Shown here piece after piece: positions 62,206-64,000 of a stretch of 64,000 nt of DNA. The stretch's first letter is position 1. Every line of letters starts with the position of its first letter. The notes beneath the pieces were generated by a model. That model did not search any database and was not told the origin of the DNA. It was given only the letters and a program-made list of their open reading frames with translations. Where the stretch lies: assembly GCF_020524585.1 (NCBI RefSeq), contig NZ_JAIVLK010000007.1:186001-250000 (forward strand), in the 5' to 3' direction. This DNA is from Celeribacter naphthalenivorans. Its GTDB lineage: Bacteria; Pseudomonadota; Alphaproteobacteria; Rhodobacterales; Rhodobacteraceae. The translations under genes were made by a program, and so were the position numbers.

Positions 62206-62706
62206 GTTTCCTCCCATGGGTCTTGGTGGTCTTGGCCAGACATCTGGCCTGACTGTGTGATCTTTCCCCCGCCTGACATCACGCCGAGGCAGGTCGGATC
62301 GGCGATCTCAAACCGGCATCCATTCAAAAGTCATGCCTCGGTTATGCCTTTTGACCCGAGCGCCTCTCCCTTTTGCAGAGCATGACAAATTCACACGTAA
62401 ATTCATATAAGAAATTTGATTTTATATAAGAACTCTCAAAATGGCCTTGTAATTCAGTAAAAACAGCCACCCCAGCGCGATGCGCTGAGTGAGATGAGCA
62501 GAGATTTCTTCTGACGCGAAATATGGATGAGGCGAATCAATGGAGAGAATCCGACAGTTTGAGACTCTTGAGACCGAACATCTGAAGCCGAACATGGAGC
62601 CCTATCAGACACAGCCAAAAGCACCGCATCCCGGCAATGTTGACAGTTTCCTTCATTGTGAGATAAAAACAGATTTCAAATTCAGTATGATTTGTGGAGC
62701 GCAAGA
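62206..62706. other. 501-bp divergent intergenic region between SDR and MFS genes
   Basis: No convincing gene. The left 180 bp are GC-rich and featureless; 62390-62460 is AT-rich with the paired palindromes of site B; the right part is moderately AT-rich. An ORF for 96 residues (62540-62830) overlaps the MFS gene in another frame and looks spurious. Confidence 0.6.
62402..62432. promoter_or_regulatory. Paired AT-rich palindromes, TTC-N6-GAA type (site B)
   Basis: TTCATATAAGAA (62402-62413, symmetric at 10 of 12) followed 19 bp centre to centre by TTTATATAAGAA (62421-62432). Same architecture as site A. About 200 bp from the SDR start and 275 bp from the MFS start. Confidence 0.5.
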
Positions 62707-64000
62707 GTGGCAGAGACATCGTCTTCCCTGCGCCTGTTCAAACACCGACCCTTTCTCGTCTATTGGCTCGCTGGGTTCTCGGCGAATTTCGGATGGCAAA
62801 TTCAACTTGTCGGTGCGTCATGGCTCATGACCTCTCTGGGCGGCACGCCTGAACTGGTCGCCATGGTTCAAACCGTCGTGGCGCTGCCGGTCATGTTGTT
62901 GTCGCTTCCGGGCGGGGCGCTCTCCGATCTCATTGGCCAGCGCACCCTGACGCTCTGGGCACAAAGCTTTCTGCTCGTGGTTTCCGCGCTCTTGGCGCTT
63001 GGGGCCTTTTTCGGCCTGCTCACCCCGACGCTTTTGCTGATCTGCACCTTTCTGATCGGCTCAGGCCGCGCGCTCTACTATCCCGGCTGGCAGGCGACCG
63101 TGTTCGAATTCGTGCCCAAAAGCGAAGTCACCGCCGCCGTCGCCCTCAACTCCAGCAATCTCAACATTGCCCGAAGCCTCGGCCCCGCGATCGGCGGCGT
63201 GATCGTGGCCGCCGCCGGGGCTTTCGTGGCCTTTGTCGTGAATGCCTTGAGCAATCTCAGCGTGATCTTTGTGGCGAGCCGCTGGCCCAAAGCCCGCCCC
63301 TCCCAGGACCTTCCCCCCGAACCCCTCGGGCGCGCCATCATGGCCGGGCTGCGCTATGTCACCCTCTCTCCGGTGCTGATCAAGCTCGGCCTGCGCTCCG
63401 TGGTGTTCAACATCTCCGCGATTGCCGTGCTCGCCATGCTGCCGCTGATTGCCCGTGATCAGCTTGACAGTGGCGCGGGGACATTCGGTGTTTTGCTCGC
63501 CGCTTTTGGTGTGGGTGCGGTGGCCGGATCACTTTATATCGACCGGCTGAGACGCCTTATTCCGCTTGAGAAATTCCTCGCTTTTGGCTTTTTGTGCTTT
63601 GCCTCGGGCACTGCGATTTTGGGGGTGAGCACCTGGACCGCATTGTCCATCTTTGGCGCCCTCATTGCTGGGGCCGCTTGGAGCTTTGTGCAGGTCACAC
63701 TCTACTCCATCGTCCAGATTTCTTCGCCCCGTTGGGTGCTCAGCCGCACCATCGCGATTTACCAAATCTTCGTGTTTGGTGGCAACGCCATCGGCAGCCT
63801 GATCTGGGGCGATCTCGCCGGCAACTCCGGGACGGAATTCACCATGCTGGTCGCGGCCGGCATCATGGCCGCGGGGGCCTTGCTCGGAACCGTGTTCCGG
63901 ATCAACGAAGTCGACGGCAGCCGCGTTGACATCTCCGGCTCTTGGGTCGCGCCGAAACCAGCGCTCGATATGGCGATGAAAAGCGGTCCGGTTCTGACCA
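62707..64000 (+). CDS. MFS transporter, EntS-like (MFS_3 family), cut by the window end
   Basis: The reading frame is open from GTG 62707 (VAETSSSLRLFKHRPFLVYW) to the window edge, at least 431 residues. Marks: FLVYWLAGFSANFGWQIQLVGASWLM for TM1, LPGGALSDLIGQRTLTLWAQ for motif A after TM2, and GSGRALYYPGWQATVFEFVPKSEVTAAVALNSSNLNIARSLGPAIGG for TM4-5. This is the enterobactin-exporter/MFS_3 layout with 10-11 TM helices visible and a soluble tail beginning NEVDGSRVDISGSWVAPKP. GGAG lies about 8-9 nt upstream of the GTG. Divergent from the SDR operon, so perhaps an exporter under the same regulator. Confidence 0.85.
   Translation, partial: MAETSSSLRLFKHRPFLVYWLAGFSANFGWQIQLVGASWLMTSLGGTPELVAMVQTVVALPVMLLSLPGGALSDLIGQRTLTLWAQSFLLVVSALLALGAFFGLLTPTLLLICTFLIGSGRALYYPGWQATVFEFVPKSEVTAAVALNSSNLNIARSLGPAIGGVIVAAAGAFVAFVVNALSNLSVIFVASRWPKARPSQDLPPEPLGRAIMAGLRYVTLSPVLIKLGLRSVVFNISAIAVLAMLPLIARDQLDSGAGTFGVLLAAFGVGAVAGSLYIDRLRRLIPLEKFLAFGFLCFASGTAILGVSTWTALSIFGALIAGAAWSFVQVTLYSIVQISSPRWVLSRTIAIYQIFVFGGNAIGSLIWGDLAGNSGTEFTMLVAAGIMAAGALLGTVFRINEVDGSRVDISGSWVAPKPALDMAMKSGPVLT

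Noticed and set aside
62540-62830. 96-residue ORF upstream of and overlapping the MFS gene
   Set aside because: It overlaps the MFS gene by more than 100 nt in another frame, its end (SNTDPFSSIGSLGSRRISDG) is a frame-shifted copy of MFS coding sequence, and it matches no family.

Overview
The window looks like part of the genome of a marine-type Rhodobacteraceae (roseobacter group) alphaproteobacterium. The evidence is indirect: high GC with GC-rich third positions, tight operons with 4-nt ATGA overlaps, many solute-binding-protein transporters (three ABC importers of different classes, a sulfate ABC importer and two TRAP systems), and many catabolic oxidoreductases beside LysR, IclR, Lrp, Rrf2 and XRE-cupin regulators. 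I see no rRNA, tRNA, CRISPR array, phage gene or insertion sequence. It reads as a chain of nutrient-scavenging and catabolic modules.

Layout. 0-7.4 kb: kdgD (hexarate catabolism), a five-gene dipeptide-type ABC importer and an aldose-ketose isomerase-like gene. 7.5-11.1 kb: a ModE-type operator followed by a shortened molbindin-like ORF, a TrmO-domain gene and a FecBCD-type ABC importer, which I read as a MolABC-like molybdate/tungstate operon. 11.1-13.4 kb: a DHA2-type MFS exporter diverging from a MmyB-type regulator. 13.5-18.6 kb (minus strand): Rrf2 regulator, sulfate-binding protein with an odd N-terminal extension, cysT, cysW, a short cysA, a small unknown gene and an Lrp regulator. 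18.8-24.4 kb: two SnoaL-like proteins, two paralogous luciferase-type monooxygenases and an Old Yellow Enzyme, with a divergent LysR gene. 24.4-34.2 kb: DMT transporter, KstD-like flavoprotein, GMC oxidoreductase, three EthD-type proteins, two SDRs (one without the YxxxK residues) and a 547-residue protein made of two complete IclR regulators in tandem. This is the least explained and most interesting block.

34.4-47.0 kb is a hydroxyproline catabolic island: alpha-ketoglutarate semialdehyde dehydrogenase, a polar amino acid ABC importer, an Ldh_2-family imino-acid reductase, an XRE-cupin regulator, single-chain aconitase X (cis-3-hydroxyproline dehydratase type), pyrroline-4-hydroxy-2-carboxylate deaminase, 4-hydroxyproline epimerase, a D-hydroxyproline dehydrogenase-like flavoprotein and a second proline-racemase-family enzyme with an unusual Ser/Thr catalytic pair. 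It can plausibly take 4-hydroxyproline to alpha-ketoglutarate and 3-hydroxyproline to proline. kdgD at the left edge makes the same semialdehyde, so the single semialdehyde dehydrogenase could serve both routes.

47.4-64 kb: a TIM-barrel isomerase with a TRAP transporter, an SMP-30 lactonase, an orphan sugar-binding protein, a second TRAP transporter, an IclR regulator, aldehyde dehydrogenase, MmgE/PrpD protein, SDR and an MFS exporter that runs off the window end. Three intergenic regions here (51.76, 57.48 and 62.40 kb) share an AT-rich palindrome of form TTC-N6-GAA and may form one IclR-controlled regulon.
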